64,000 bases of DNA from UBA1206 sp045600105. Lineage in GTDB: Bacteria > Bacillota > Clostridia > Oscillospirales > CAG-382. The stretch is from assembly GCA_045600105.1 (NCBI GenBank), contig JAZRXG010000006.1:1-64000 (forward strand), written 5' to 3'. Positions 9,319 through 17,524 of the stretch are shown piece by piece (position 1 is the stretch's first letter; every line of letters starts with the position of its first letter). Made by a program: the position numbers and the translations under genes. The notes beneath the pieces were generated by a model that saw nothing but the letters and a program-made list of their open reading frames with translations, was not told the DNA's origin and did not search any database.

Positions 9319-9337
9319 TTTCAGAAAAGGAATAAAA

Positions 9338-12049
9338 ATGGGAAACAGTAAAAAAGATACGAATAAAAAAACAAATTCAAAAGCCGTAACAAAGAGCACT
9401 TCCGCCGCCAAAAAGGCGCCGGCAAAGCAGGTAACGCTCGACGAGACCGTGCAGAAAGAAAAGAAGCCGATGAATTATATGCCGTACCTTCTCGGCGTCA
9501 TCGCGCTCCTTCTCGTTCTCCTCATGACGATGTCCGACACGGGGCTTCTCGGGAAAACTCTGAAGCCTGTGTTCGGAGGGCTTTTCGGCTACGGCGCGTA
9601 CGCCATACCCGTTTATCTCATAATAATCGCCATTTTCTGGAAGCGTGACCGCGAGAAAGGCTCGGTTTCGGGCAGATGTTTCCTCTGCGTCGTCAATTTC
9701 ATTTTCGTACTTACGATAATCCATATACATACGGCAGACGATACTCTGCTCAAATTCAGCACCGAACTCGCAAGGAATTTGTTTGTAAAAGGCAAAGACG
9801 GGGTCGGCGCCGGACTCCTCGGCGGACTTATCGGAACGGGACTTTACTGCCTGCTGCATACGGTTCTTACGCTTATAATCAGCTATATTGCCGCGATCTG
9901 CACGTTTATATTCCTTATCGGAACCACTCCCTTACGTATATTCAAGGCCATCGTTTCGGCTTCCAGCAGCGCTTCGGCGACGAGACGCGAACGCGAGAAC
10001 GTAAAGACCGAAAAGGAAAAAGAACCCAAGAAGGAAAAGGAAAAAGAAAAAGAAGCCAAGGGCAAGCAGGAGGGCGAAGAGAACAAAAAGCCCAAGAAGC
10101 CCGAGGTGATATATAACGTCGAAAAGAAAGATCCTCTTGACGATATAGACGTTCCCGGAGTTGTCCCTTCATCTGACAACGACGGAAGCGAAGCGAGAAA
10201 AGCGCAAGAAAAAGCCGCTGAGGAAGCAAGAAGAGCCGCCGAAGAGGCGAGAAGAGCCGAAGAGGCGAGAAGAGCCGAAGAAGCGAGAAAAGCCGAAGAA
10301 GAAGCCAAGGAAAAAGCGAGAAAAGCAAAAGAAGCCGACGACAAGGATTATGAATCCATGTTCCGTGAAGCCGACGGAGACGCTCCCATCATAGACGAAG
10401 GGGATAACGAGAACGGCGGCGCTTATGACGCGGCAGCCGAAACCGAACTCGGCAAAGCAAAAGAAAAGCAGGATAACGCAGCCGACGCGGACGGCGAAAA
10501 CGCCGGCGCGGAGGTTATCGAAAACACCGAGGTCGTCGCCGAACCCGTCGAACCGCCTTACGTTTTCCCGCCGATCACGCTCCTTTCCGAAGGCAACAGC
10601 AATTATCTCAAGGGAAGCATGCAGAACACCGAGATGACCGGCAAAAAGCTCATAGACACTCTGCACACCTACGGCGTCAACGCCACGCTCATTTCCACCA
10701 GCCGCGGACCGGCAGTCACGAGATATGAGATACAGCCTGACGAAGGCGTAAGAGTCAGCCGTATCGAAGGACTTTCCAACGATATCCGCATGAGACTTGC
10801 CGCCACCAGCGTCAGAGTCGAAACCAACATACCCGGAAAAGCGGCGATAGGCATCGAGATACCCAACGAGACCCCGTCGATCGTCAAGCTCCGCGATCTT
10901 ATAGACAACGATTACTACCGCAACCATCCGTCCAAGCTCCTCGTCTGCCTCGGCGTAGACGTCGGCGGCAAGCCCATATATTTCGATATTCCCGATATGC
11001 CGCACCTTCTCATAGCAGGCGCTACCGGTACCGGTAAATCGGTGTGCATCAACTCCGTCATCATTTCCCTGCTCTACCGTGCGAAACCCGACGAAGTCAA
11101 GTTCATTTTCATCGACCCCAAGAAGATAGAGCTTTCCTGCTACAACGGCATTCCTCACATGCTCATTCCCGTAGTCAACGAGCCGAGGACAGCCGCGGGC
11201 GCTCTCAACTGGGCAGTTACAGAAATGGAAAGACGTTATACTCTCATGGAACAGCTCGGCAACGCGCGTAAGCTCGAAGAGTACAACGCTATGATAGAAG
11301 GCGACCCCGAAAGAGAAAAACTCCCGAACATAGTCATCATCATCGACGAGCTCGCCGACCTGATGATAACCGCCAAGGACGCGGTAGAAGATTCCATCTG
11401 CCGTCTTGCTCAGAAGGCGAGAGCCGCCGGTATATATCTCATACTCGGTACTCAGCGTCCGTCGGCAGACGTTATCACGGGTCTTATCAAGGCAAACATC
11501 CCTTCAAGGATAGCGTTCACCGTTTCGCAGTCCATCGACTCGCGTATCATTCTCGATGAGAACGGAGCCGAATCCCTGCTCGGCAACGGCGATATGATAT
11601 TCGCTCCCGTCAAGGAAAGAAAGAAAATGCGCGTTCAGGGCGCTTTTGTCGACGGTAAGTCCGAAGTCGCTTCCGTCTGCGCGTTCGTCAAGGGTGCCGC
11701 TCAGGTTTCCTACAGCGAAGACGTCATCCGTCTTATCGAAGAAAACGCCAAGCTCTGCGGCGAAAAACCGGGCAAAAAATCCGCCGATTCGGTTCCTTCC
11801 GGCGATACGTCAGAAGATCCTCTGTTCCTCGACGCGCTCGCCATCGCGATAGAATTCGAAACGATGGCGACTTCCCTCCTCCAGCGCAAGCTATCGGTCG
11901 GATATTCGAGAGCTCAGAAAATGATAGATATGATGGAAGACCGCGGATACGTCGGCAAGTTCGACCCCGCCACGAAGAAACGCAAGGTCAACATCACACG
12001 CGAGGAATACGATGAACTTTGCCTCAACAAGGAGAACCACGATGCGTAA
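9338..12049 (+). CDS. ftsK: FtsK/SpoIIIE-family DNA translocase
   Basis: 903 residues. It is a membrane-anchored ATP-driven DNA pump for chromosome segregation at the division or sporulation septum. A short basic N-terminus is followed by four membrane helices (about 45-215), a long acidic and Lys/Glu/Ala-rich linker (about 220-400) with near-repeats of EEARRAEEARRA, the alpha domain, the RecA-like motor with Walker A GATGTGKS near residue 562 and Walker B VIIIDELADLM, and the C-terminal winged-helix gamma domain (QRKLSVGYSRAQKMIDMMEDRGYVG). Whether it serves vegetative division or sporulation cannot be read here. AGGAA precedes the ATG. Confidence 0.95.
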   Translation: MGNSKKDTNKKTNSKAVTKSTSAAKKAPAKQVTLDETVQKEKKPMNYMPYLLGVIALLLVLLMTMSDTGLLGKTLKPVFGGLFGYGAYAIPVYLIIIAIFWKRDREKGSVSGRCFLCVVNFIFVLTIIHIHTADDTLLKFSTELARNLFVKGKDGVGAGLLGGLIGTGLYCLLHTVLTLIISYIAAICTFIFLIGTTPLRIFKAIVSASSSASATRRERENVKTEKEKEPKKEKEKEKEAKGKQEGEENKKPKKPEVIYNVEKKDPLDDIDVPGVVPSSDNDGSEARKAQEKAAEEARRAAEEARRAEEARRAEEARKAEEEAKEKARKAKEADDKDYESMFREADGDAPIIDEGDNENGGAYDAAAETELGKAKEKQDNAADADGENAGAEVIENTEVVAEPVEPPYVFPPITLLSEGNSNYLKGSMQNTEMTGKKLIDTLHTYGVNATLISTSRGPAVTRYEIQPDEGVRVSRIEGLSNDIRMRLAATSVRVETNIPGKAAIGIEIPNETPSIVKLRDLIDNDYYRNHPSKLLVCLGVDVGGKPIYFDIPDMPHLLIAGATGTGKSVCINSVIISLLYRAKPDEVKFIFIDPKKIELSCYNGIPHMLIPVVNEPRTAAGALNWAVTEMERRYTLMEQLGNARKLEEYNAMIEGDPEREKLPNIVIIIDELADLMITAKDAVEDSICRLAQKARAAGIYLILGTQRPSADVITGLIKANIPSRIAFTVSQSIDSRIILDENGAESLLGNGDMIFAPVKERKKMRVQGAFVDGKSEVASVCAFVKGAAQVSYSEDVIRLIEENAKLCGEKPGKKSADSVPSGDTSEDPLFLDALAIAIEFETMATSLLQRKLSVGYSRAQKMIDMMEDRGYVGKFDPATKKRKVNITREEYDELCLNKENHDA

Positions 12050-12623
12050 AATTTCATTTGCCGTCGTATTACTTATGATCCTCGTATGTCTTGCGTCGTG
12101 CACACGCTCCGCGGAAAGGATAACCGACCACCGTGCCGTGCCGATACAGAAGGCGATCGACGGAGTCATCGATTGCGACACCGCAAAATACCGTTCCGCG
12201 TTCGCCGACGATTACGACAAAGCCGTTTCCGCGTCGTATGAACTTACCGAAGGAATGGCTTTCGACGCGTTTCTGAAAGACATAGTGCTGCTCCCCGCGA
12301 AGGACGCGCACAAGGATAATCTCGGAAAGACTTACGGCATTGAGTTCATCGTTGAGAACGTGGACGAATACACGGTCTTCGACGTGCCGCAGGAATACGC
12401 CGATTATTTCATCGATTATTCAGACTATTCGGTTTACGATTACGAGCTCGATATTTCCGCCATACAGAAGGTCGCCGTGATAAGCGGAAAACTCAATAAA
12501 TGGGGTTACGACAGTTTTTGGGACGACGAGAAGGACGAAACGGGCAGCGCGAAATTCATCACGATATGCGTCGGTGACGTCTGGTATCTGCATCCCTGCT
12601 ACTACTTCACAGTATTCAATTGA
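12042..12623 (+). CDS. small lipoprotein, function unknown
   Basis: 193 residues. A signal peptide (MRKISF, then a hydrophobic core) ends in the lipobox L-A-S-C at about residue 20, so the mature protein should be anchored outside the cell. The mature part is about 170 residues, rich in Asp and Tyr, with no motif I recognise. The ATG at 12042 is chosen because AAGGAG lies 6 nt upstream within the end of ftsK, with which it overlaps by 8 bp. An upstream in-frame ATG at 12012 would spoil the signal peptide. The stop is joined to the ATG of the VanZ-like gene (TGATATG). Confidence 0.75.
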   Translation: MRKISFAVVLLMILVCLASCTRSAERITDHRAVPIQKAIDGVIDCDTAKYRSAFADDYDKAVSASYELTEGMAFDAFLKDIVLLPAKDAHKDNLGKTYGIEFIVENVDEYTVFDVPQEYADYFIDYSDYSVYDYELDISAIQKVAVISGKLNKWGYDSFWDDEKDETGSAKFITICVGDVWYLHPCYYFTVFN

Positions 12624-12624
12624 T

Positions 12625-13158
12625 ATGACGGACAAGTCAAACAGCGTAAACGTCCGCAAAAGGATAACCGTCATTTTGCTTATGACGCTTGTGATCGCCG
12701 ACGCGGTATTCATTTTCGTCAATTCCTCACTTGACGCGGATAAATCGTCGAACGAATCGGGAAAAGTCACGCATATCGTTATAAGCGTCTTCCATCCCGA
12801 ATACGATTCGCTTTCCGAGGAAGAAAAGACTGCTGTCTTTTCCGAAGTCAGTTCTGTCGTCAGGCAGATCGCTCATTTTGCCGAGTTCGTTCCTCTCGGT
12901 CTGTTCGGAACGCTTCTCGTTTTCGTTCTCGCCGAAAAAAACGAAAAACGAAAATTTTACGTTATAGGCACTTTTGCTTTGTGTGCCGCGTACGCCGTGA
13001 CGGATGAGATACATCAGCATTTTACCGACGGCAGAGCCGCGGAAGCAGTCGACGTTCTGACCGATTCACTCGGCTCGTTATGCGGCGTCGTCATCGCTCT
13101 TGCACTGTACGGTATCGCAAACGCGGTCAGAAGATCAAAAATAAACAAAAGAATATAA
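12625..13158 (+). CDS. VanZ-like membrane protein
   Basis: 177 residues. A VanZ-family protein with four hydrophobic segments. The conserved VanZ signature is present at the end: ADEIHQHF-type sequence (TDEIHQHFTDGR near 128-139), then DVLTDSLGSLCG. A hydrophilic extracytoplasmic loop (residues about 35-75) precedes helix 2, which carries RQIAHFAEF. VanZ proteins in glycopeptide-resistant bacteria give low-level teicoplanin resistance, but most chromosomal homologues are of unknown role. The ATG at 12625 follows the lipoprotein stop by one base, suggesting translational coupling. Confidence 0.85.
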   Translation: MTDKSNSVNVRKRITVILLMTLVIADAVFIFVNSSLDADKSSNESGKVTHIVISVFHPEYDSLSEEEKTAVFSEVSSVVRQIAHFAEFVPLGLFGTLLVFVLAEKNEKRKFYVIGTFALCAAYAVTDEIHQHFTDGRAAEAVDVLTDSLGSLCGVVIALALYGIANAVRRSKINKRI

Positions 13159-13195
13159 AAACGGAGATATGCCGTGAAGCATACCTCCGTTTTGC
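13157..13195. terminator. bidirectional hairpin terminator
   Basis: Arms AAAACGGAG and CTCCGTTTT, extended by ATGC/GCAT inside, sit between the convergent VanZ-like gene and the minus-strand propeller gene. A-run and T-run flank the stem, so it can work in both directions. Confidence 0.75.
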
Positions 13196-13206
13196 TTTAT
13201 TGCTTA

Positions 13207-14055
13207 TCAGTTCTTTTTATCGAGCAGCGAATAGATGTACGGATTGAGGATCTTGTCGTTGAGTATCCTGGTCGATTTGATAAAGTCCTTGTTGACTTTA
13301 TACGCGACCCCGGAACGGCTTCCGTTCTTGCCGTCCTGGAGAGAACAGTAATATTCGCCGTTGCCGAGACATTCGAAGCCGTAAGGAGTGGTATATTCAT
13401 AGGATTCGACGATCTCGGTGAGTTCGGGGTTGAAGCAGAAAAGCGTATCCTGAGGATCGGTCTTCTGGGATTTTGCGTAAGTCGTGATCCAGAAGCAGCC
13501 GGTGTCGGCTTCGTAATCGAGGTTCTGGATGCCGAAAATGGTATTGCCGGTTTTTATGCTGTGAACTTTTTCGACCTTGTTGTTTTCGTCGAGCTGAAGT
13601 ATGTACTGTTTGTCGTATTCGGCTCCCGATTCAACGGCGACCGCGACGAACATTCTGATGTCGTTTGTTCCTGGCGCTTTGCCGAACGCGATTCCGTCAA
13701 TGCCGCGGAAACCGCCCATATTTTCTTTTTTATACTGCTTGCATTCGGGGATTTCGATCTTTTCGAGAAGCTTGAGGTCGAACGCGTCGTAAACGTAAAC
13801 GTAGAAAGCGGACCAGTCGCCCCAGTAGGTCCAGGGGGAAGGATCAGCCATAAAGCTGATGTAAACCTTGCCGTCGTGATAGTCCATGCCGCCGAGGTGA
13901 CCGTGATCGTAGCAGCGGGTCTGGCAGATGACAGTGCCGTTGATGGTGGTCTTTACGACGCTGTTGGTGAACGACCAATACATGAATTCATGCTTGTCAT
14001 CCGAGGTGAATCCCTGCATGTGCCAATCCTGATTGAGACATTGTACAAATTCCAT
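13207..14055 (-). CDS. propeller-like protein of unknown function
   Basis: 282 residues, no signal peptide and no membrane segment, so cytosolic. The sequence has recurring short strands with Trp/Tyr and Gly-Asp turns (for example GHLGGMDYHDGKVYISF, RGIDGIAFGK, IQNLDYEADTGCFWIT, GFECLGNGEYYCSL), which suggests a beta-propeller of four to six blades. I do not recognise a catalytic motif. AAAGGAG is 8 nt before the ATG. It starts 13 bp after the stop of the DUF4838-like gene and is surely co-transcribed with it, so the two probably act on the same substrate or pathway. Confidence 0.75.
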   Translation of the reverse strand: MEFVQCLNQDWHMQGFTSDDKHEFMYWSFTNSVVKTTINGTVICQTRCYDHGHLGGMDYHDGKVYISFMADPSPWTYWGDWSAFYVYVYDAFDLKLLEKIEIPECKQYKKENMGGFRGIDGIAFGKAPGTNDIRMFVAVAVESGAEYDKQYILQLDENNKVEKVHSIKTGNTIFGIQNLDYEADTGCFWITTYAKSQKTDPQDTLFCFNPELTEIVESYEYTTPYGFECLGNGEYYCSLQDGKNGSRSGVAYKVNKDFIKSTRILNDKILNPYIYSLLDKKN

Positions 14056-14068
14056 AGTTGAAGCTCCT

Positions 14069-15004
14069 TTATTTTATATAGCCTTTGATATCGGGAAATC
14101 CGTATAATTCTTCATAGTCGCGTCCGAGATAGCACGCGAACGTGGTGACCGTGGTGTAGCCGAGCCTGTCGTAAAACTCAAGATCGCGCTCCGTCACTTC
14201 CTTTTCGAGCACGAACTTTTTCGGCGGCTTCGTCCACGACGAATAAAGCGAGTTGTCGAGCCAGTATTCAAGCGCTTTCGCTTTTCCCATTCCGAAATAT
14301 TCAATAAGTTTTTTCGCGTCGTTTGCCGAGGAGGCGTTTATTTCGTCCGCCATCGGCTTGTGAAAATCACGCTCGAACGGCGCGTATTCGAGGAATATGC
14401 CGTCATTGGGGCATATCTTGGTCGGAACGACGGTCGTATCGACGTAAGCGAGGTACGATTCCTCGGCGAGCGGATCGATCCTTCTGAGTCCGCGAAGCAC
14501 CGCGTTGTATATTATCATCGCCTGATCGGAAGAAGACAAAGCGGCGCAGTCTTTGCAATGGCAGCATTTGTCTTTTACGTCGTCGAGCCAAAGATTGTAT
14601 CTGTGATCGGACGGAGGGAGCGTTTTGGCGATGAAAGACGCTTTTTCGGAAATGATCTCAAGTGCATCGGCGTTTGAAGCGCAGCAGTTGTAATCGGGGT
14701 TCCTGTTCCCTTCCTCGTCAAGTCTGAAATATTCGGGATGTGTCCCGAAAAGCTCACGAGGAAGCAGCATCGACATCGCGTGCATTTCGTATTCAAAAGC
14801 AATGCCAGAGCTTATCAGACGGTCCCTGACGGCGTTTCCGTCACCGGGCAGACCGTTTTGCGCAAGATCGAGCACGCGGTCGTGCGAGCCCTGACCGCCT
14901 ACGGGGTGTATGCCGAAAAGATTTATATCCGACGAAAGGACTGTTTTCTCCCAGCTCGGGGTCAGTTCGTCGGGATGGACGATAACGCCTTTTTCTTTTA
15001 TCAT
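14069..15004 (-). CDS. cytosolic DUF4838-like protein (GH20/GH67-type barrel, short form)
   Basis: 311 residues without signal peptide. The central part has the layout of DUF4838 proteins: a HPEYFRLDEEG-type segment near residue 105, then a four-cysteine cluster KCCHCKDC near 165, then an N-V-L-R...P...AYVDT-type strand. These match the corresponding parts of the lipoprotein encoded divergently at 15144-16913. The ATG at 15004 is chosen because the strong promoter's -10 box (15021-15026) covers any earlier start; GGTGA lies just before it. The leader would then be only about 10 nt. The expected fold is a TIM barrel of a glycosidase clan, but activity is untested. Confidence 0.72.
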   Translation of the reverse strand: MIKEKGVIVHPDELTPSWEKTVLSSDINLFGIHPVGGQGSHDRVLDLAQNGLPGDGNAVRDRLISSGIAFEYEMHAMSMLLPRELFGTHPEYFRLDEEGNRNPDYNCCASNADALEIISEKASFIAKTLPPSDHRYNLWLDDVKDKCCHCKDCAALSSSDQAMIIYNAVLRGLRRIDPLAEESYLAYVDTTVVPTKICPNDGIFLEYAPFERDFHKPMADEINASSANDAKKLIEYFGMGKAKALEYWLDNSLYSSWTKPPKKFVLEKEVTERDLEFYDRLGYTTVTTFACYLGRDYEELYGFPDIKGYIK

Positions 15005-15020
15005 ATTTATCACCACGTTC

Positions 15021-15049
15021 ATTATATCATCGGTACGGTCTGTTGTCAA
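15021..15049 (-). promoter_or_regulatory. promoter of the cytosolic DUF4838-like operon
   Basis: On the minus strand TTGACA (15044-15049) and TATAAT (15021-15026) are perfect with a 17 bp spacer. The predicted transcript start near 15014 is only about 10 nt from the ATG at 15004. Confidence 0.8.
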
Positions 15050-15076
15050 TCCGTTTTGATATTTATTATATTTGTC

Positions 15077-15106
15077 TTGACAATCCAAGCGGAAATAATG
15101 TATAAT
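15077..15106 (+). promoter_or_regulatory. promoter of the DUF4838 lipoprotein gene
   Basis: TTGACA at 15077-15082 and TATAAT at 15101-15106 with an 18 bp spacer. Its -35 box is 27 bp from that of the divergent promoter, so one regulator bound between them could control both units. Confidence 0.8.
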
Positions 15107-15143
15107 ATATACTGTATACAAATAAATACAGGAGGAATGTAAA

Positions 15144-16913
15144 ATGCTCCACGCAAAAAGAGCTCTGCTCGTTCTGCTTGCGATCTCCCTGCTTCTTCCC
15201 TGCGTTTCGTGCGGAAGCGGAGACGGCGCGTCTTCTGCCGAAGCATCGGCTGAAGTATCGGAAATATCGGAAGTCACGAGTGAGGAGGTTTCGGAAGCTG
15301 TGAAAGACCCCAATTTCATCATCGCCAAGGACGGCGAGGTATGCGTTCAGATACTCATCGCGAACAACGCTTCGACCAAAGAGTATAATGCCGCGAAGGA
15401 CCTTGCGCATTATATCAACAAAATGGTCGGTCAAAAACCCGAAGTTATCCGCGAAAGAAAAGCCGAAGAAGGCAAAAAATATATCCTTGTTGGCGAATCC
15501 GATCATACGAAAGCACTCGGCTTTGTCAAGCCCACGGGATATCCGGGAGACGAAGAAGTCATCGTCAGACAGACCGGCGACTATCTCGTATTCATGGGCA
15601 ACGACGACGGCAACTTCAACGGTACGCAGTTTGCCGTGAATATGTATCTCGAATCACTCGGCTGCGGTTGGTACGGCGTTGACGAGCTCTGGCAGGTCAT
15701 CCCCACCCTCACCGACATAAACGCGACAGGTGTCGACATCCATCACATTCCCCGCTTCAGTTCGCGTATCACGCGCGTTCAGGATACCGCCGTTGCCGAC
15801 AAATGGTATATAGGCGGCGAAAAATCGCTTACCGGACACTGGCTGTTCCAGATCGCTCCCGCATCCATGTATAAGGACCATCCCGAATGGTACGCGCTCA
15901 CCAACGGAAGCAGAGATCCCTCGGGCTACGATTACTTCCAGTTCTGCTATTCCAACGACGAGTTCGCCGATTACGTCGCGTCAAAGCTTGAGGACTATTT
16001 CAAGGCGAACCCCTTGATAATTTCGATGACCATTGCCGCCAACGACGGCTGGGACGAGCATTTCTGCGAATGCGACAAGTGCAAGGCCCTCGGCAATACT
16101 TCAGACTGCATGGTCAATTTCGCGAACAAGGTCGCAAAAAAGGTCGCGGTCAATTACCCTGACAGATCGCTTCAGATCTATTCGTATCACATGACTTATA
16201 ATCCGCCCGTCAACAGCGTACCGCTCGAACCCAACGTCGAGCTTATGCTCTGCCGCGAAGCGAGCCTCACGCGTCCGCTCGATACGGATTATTTCAAAGA
16301 AGGCAAGGATCCCATCACCCGCAACACCTATACGAGAAGCTGGCGCGAAAACGCGCTCGAATGGATCGAAAAAACGAGCTGCAAGAACGTTTCCGTATGG
16401 TGCTGGTACTGCATTGCCGCCGACAAGAAGGAATGGCAGTTCATTCCCTGGGTACAGGGCGACGTTGCCACCCGTGACATTGAGGTCTGGGAAAGCCTCG
16501 GAGTCAAATACGTCTTCTACGATCAGGGACCTCTTGCCGGATATAACGAAGACGAATCGTCGTTCTCGCTCCGCTGGCCGCTCTGGTACGTTTCTTCCAA
16601 AGCGATGTGGACGGATGAAATGACGGGCGAAGAAATACTGAAGGACGCGTGCAGCAAGCTTTACGGTCCTGCCGCCGACGCAATGTTCGACTATTACAAA
16701 GCGCTTGCCGACTGCAGCGAAAACTGCACCGCTTACAGCATGACCTGGGTACCTCCCACGGTCAAGGAAGTATACTTCAAGAACAAAAAAGACCTTCAGG
16801 CAAAGATCGACGCCGTAAAGGATGTTCTCAGCGAATGCAATGATACCGAAAAAGAACGTATCAGAAATCAGCTTGAATACTGGAACAAGCTTTACGACGT
16901 CATAAAAAGATAA
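15144..16913 (+). CDS. DUF4838 surface lipoprotein (probable glycoside-acting)
   Basis: 589 residues. A signal peptide ends near C-V-S-C-G (Cys23), followed by a Ser/Glu-rich linker. Residues about 55-175 match the N-terminal alpha-glucuronidase-like domain that precedes many glycosidase barrels (YNAAKDLAHYINKMVGQ, KYILVGES, YLVFMGNDDG). The barrel follows, with HPEWYALTNGSRDP near 250 and the CECDKCKALG cysteine cluster near 310 that marks DUF4838, then WRENALEWIE and WCWYC. Family members are found among polysaccharide-degrading genes, but their chemistry is not established. AGGAGG precedes the ATG. A hairpin terminator follows 18 bp after the stop, so the gene is monocistronic. Confidence 0.85.
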   Translation: MLHAKRALLVLLAISLLLPCVSCGSGDGASSAEASAEVSEISEVTSEEVSEAVKDPNFIIAKDGEVCVQILIANNASTKEYNAAKDLAHYINKMVGQKPEVIRERKAEEGKKYILVGESDHTKALGFVKPTGYPGDEEVIVRQTGDYLVFMGNDDGNFNGTQFAVNMYLESLGCGWYGVDELWQVIPTLTDINATGVDIHHIPRFSSRITRVQDTAVADKWYIGGEKSLTGHWLFQIAPASMYKDHPEWYALTNGSRDPSGYDYFQFCYSNDEFADYVASKLEDYFKANPLIISMTIAANDGWDEHFCECDKCKALGNTSDCMVNFANKVAKKVAVNYPDRSLQIYSYHMTYNPPVNSVPLEPNVELMLCREASLTRPLDTDYFKEGKDPITRNTYTRSWRENALEWIEKTSCKNVSVWCWYCIAADKKEWQFIPWVQGDVATRDIEVWESLGVKYVFYDQGPLAGYNEDESSFSLRWPLWYVSSKAMWTDEMTGEEILKDACSKLYGPAADAMFDYYKALADCSENCTAYSMTWVPPTVKEVYFKNKKDLQAKIDAVKDVLSECNDTEKERIRNQLEYWNKLYDVIKR

Positions 16914-16930
16914 CCGCACATAAAATTTAT

Positions 16931-16958
16931 CGGGAGAGCGTCTGCTCTCCCGATTTTG
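16931..16958 (+). terminator. terminator after the DUF4838 lipoprotein gene
   Basis: Perfect arms CGGGAGAG and CTCTCCCG around a short loop, followed by a T-rich tail (ATTTTGAT). Confidence 0.7.
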
Positions 16959-16977
16959 ATATATTCGTGATCCATAT

Positions 16978-17212
16978 TCAATCCAAAGGCGAAACGCCTA
17001 AATATCCGTCGCTTACGGTAACGTAATGAAGTATGATTATAAGAAATGCTGCAAGAGCAAAGCAAAACACGGCGCTTATGATGTGATGACGTATCGTCAA
17101 ACCAAGGTATCAATGCCATGAGAGCAGTGTAAACGGCGGTGATGAGAGCAAATAATATAACTTTTTTCCAAGTCATGTTTATTGAACCGAAGCATTTTTC
17201 AATTCTTTTCAT
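16978..17212 (-). pseudogene. small two-helix membrane protein, interrupted by a +1 frameshift
   Basis: From the ATG at 17212 the first about 36 residues form a normal basic start and a membrane helix (MTWKKVILFALITAVYTAL). Reading on in the same frame gives a basic, low-complexity tail with no second helix. If one T is dropped at the CCTTGG around 17108-17112, the reading becomes a second clear helix (AVFCFALAAFLIIIL), then a short polar end and a stop at 16978-16980. The 235 bp interval is one base more than a whole number of codons, as expected for a single-base insertion. It resembles a family of small clostridial membrane proteins that share the MTWKK-helix start. It could be a true frameshift or an assembly error. 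Confidence 0.6.
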
Positions 17213-17350
17213 CCGATATTCCTTTCTGAAATCCGTTATATTATTGTTATATTATATCATAAGTAAGGCGATTTTGCAATAGCGATAATACTTTATATTG
17301 TACCCGTTTGTTGATAATAACGATTTTGATACCATATTTTCAAAAACATA
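17213..17350. other. gene-free AT-rich spacer
   Basis: No reading frame, hairpin terminator or repeat stands out here. The stretch separates the broken membrane-protein gene from the pflB promoter and may carry that gene's own promoter (TTATAT/ATAACA-like words near 17230-17260), which I cannot define firmly. Confidence 0.4.
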
Positions 17351-17379
17351 TTGACAAAGGTGATTTTCGCGTATATAAT
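17351..17379 (+). promoter_or_regulatory. promoter of the pflB-pflA(-glnA) cluster
   Basis: TTGACA at 17351-17356 and TATAAT at 17374-17379 with a 17 bp spacer. Transcription would start near 17386, about 15 nt before the riboswitch. Confidence 0.85.
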
Positions 17380-17397
17380 GACAACGTAAATTTTGAA

Positions 17398-17470
17398 TCC
17401 ATCGGGTGCTGGCGGAATGTGAATTGACACAGTGCGTCCGAAAGGAAATATTACCGACCGTCTGGGTAAC
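17398..17470 (+). promoter_or_regulatory. ZTP riboswitch (pfl motif)
   Basis: The leader carries the conserved elements of the ZTP-sensing aptamer: GCTGGCGGAA at 17408-17417, a small hairpin with arms TGTG and CACA around AATTGA (17418-17431), a variable linker, and CCGACCGTCTGGGTA at 17454-17468. GGCGG can pair with CCGTC as the long-range P1 helix. The consensus 3' end is CTGGGC; here it is CTGGGT. The last bases (GGGTAACC) are also the first arm of a terminator, so ligand binding would keep the terminator from forming and turn transcription on. ZTP signals shortage of 10-formyl-tetrahydrofolate, which formate from PflB helps to restore. Confidence 0.9.
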
Positions 17471-17494
17471 CCGTTTTTCAGGTTACCCTTTTTT
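17464..17494 (+). terminator. riboswitch-controlled terminator
   Basis: Arms GGGTAACC (17464-17471) and GGTTACCC (17481-17488) are perfectly complementary, with a 9 nt loop and six T residues after. The 5' arm overlaps the conserved 3' end of the ZTP aptamer, which makes the two structures mutually exclusive. Confidence 0.9.
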
Positions 17495-17524
17495 ATTTTT
17501 CAAAAAGCAGAAAGGATGTTTTTT

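Noticed and set aside
10180..10350. Tandem DNA repeat in the middle of ftsK
   Set aside because: The near-repeats encode the charged EEARRA linker normal for FtsK/SpoIIIE proteins and need no separate explanation.
13174..14061. 295-residue open frame on the plus strand
   Set aside because: It is antisense to the propeller-like gene, begins in a terminator, and has no recognisable motif.
17432..17524. Extended N-terminus for PflB starting inside the leader
   Set aside because: That frame runs through the riboswitch and terminator and gives residues absent from PflB proteins. The ATG at 17525 has a proper ribosome site and gives the normal length.
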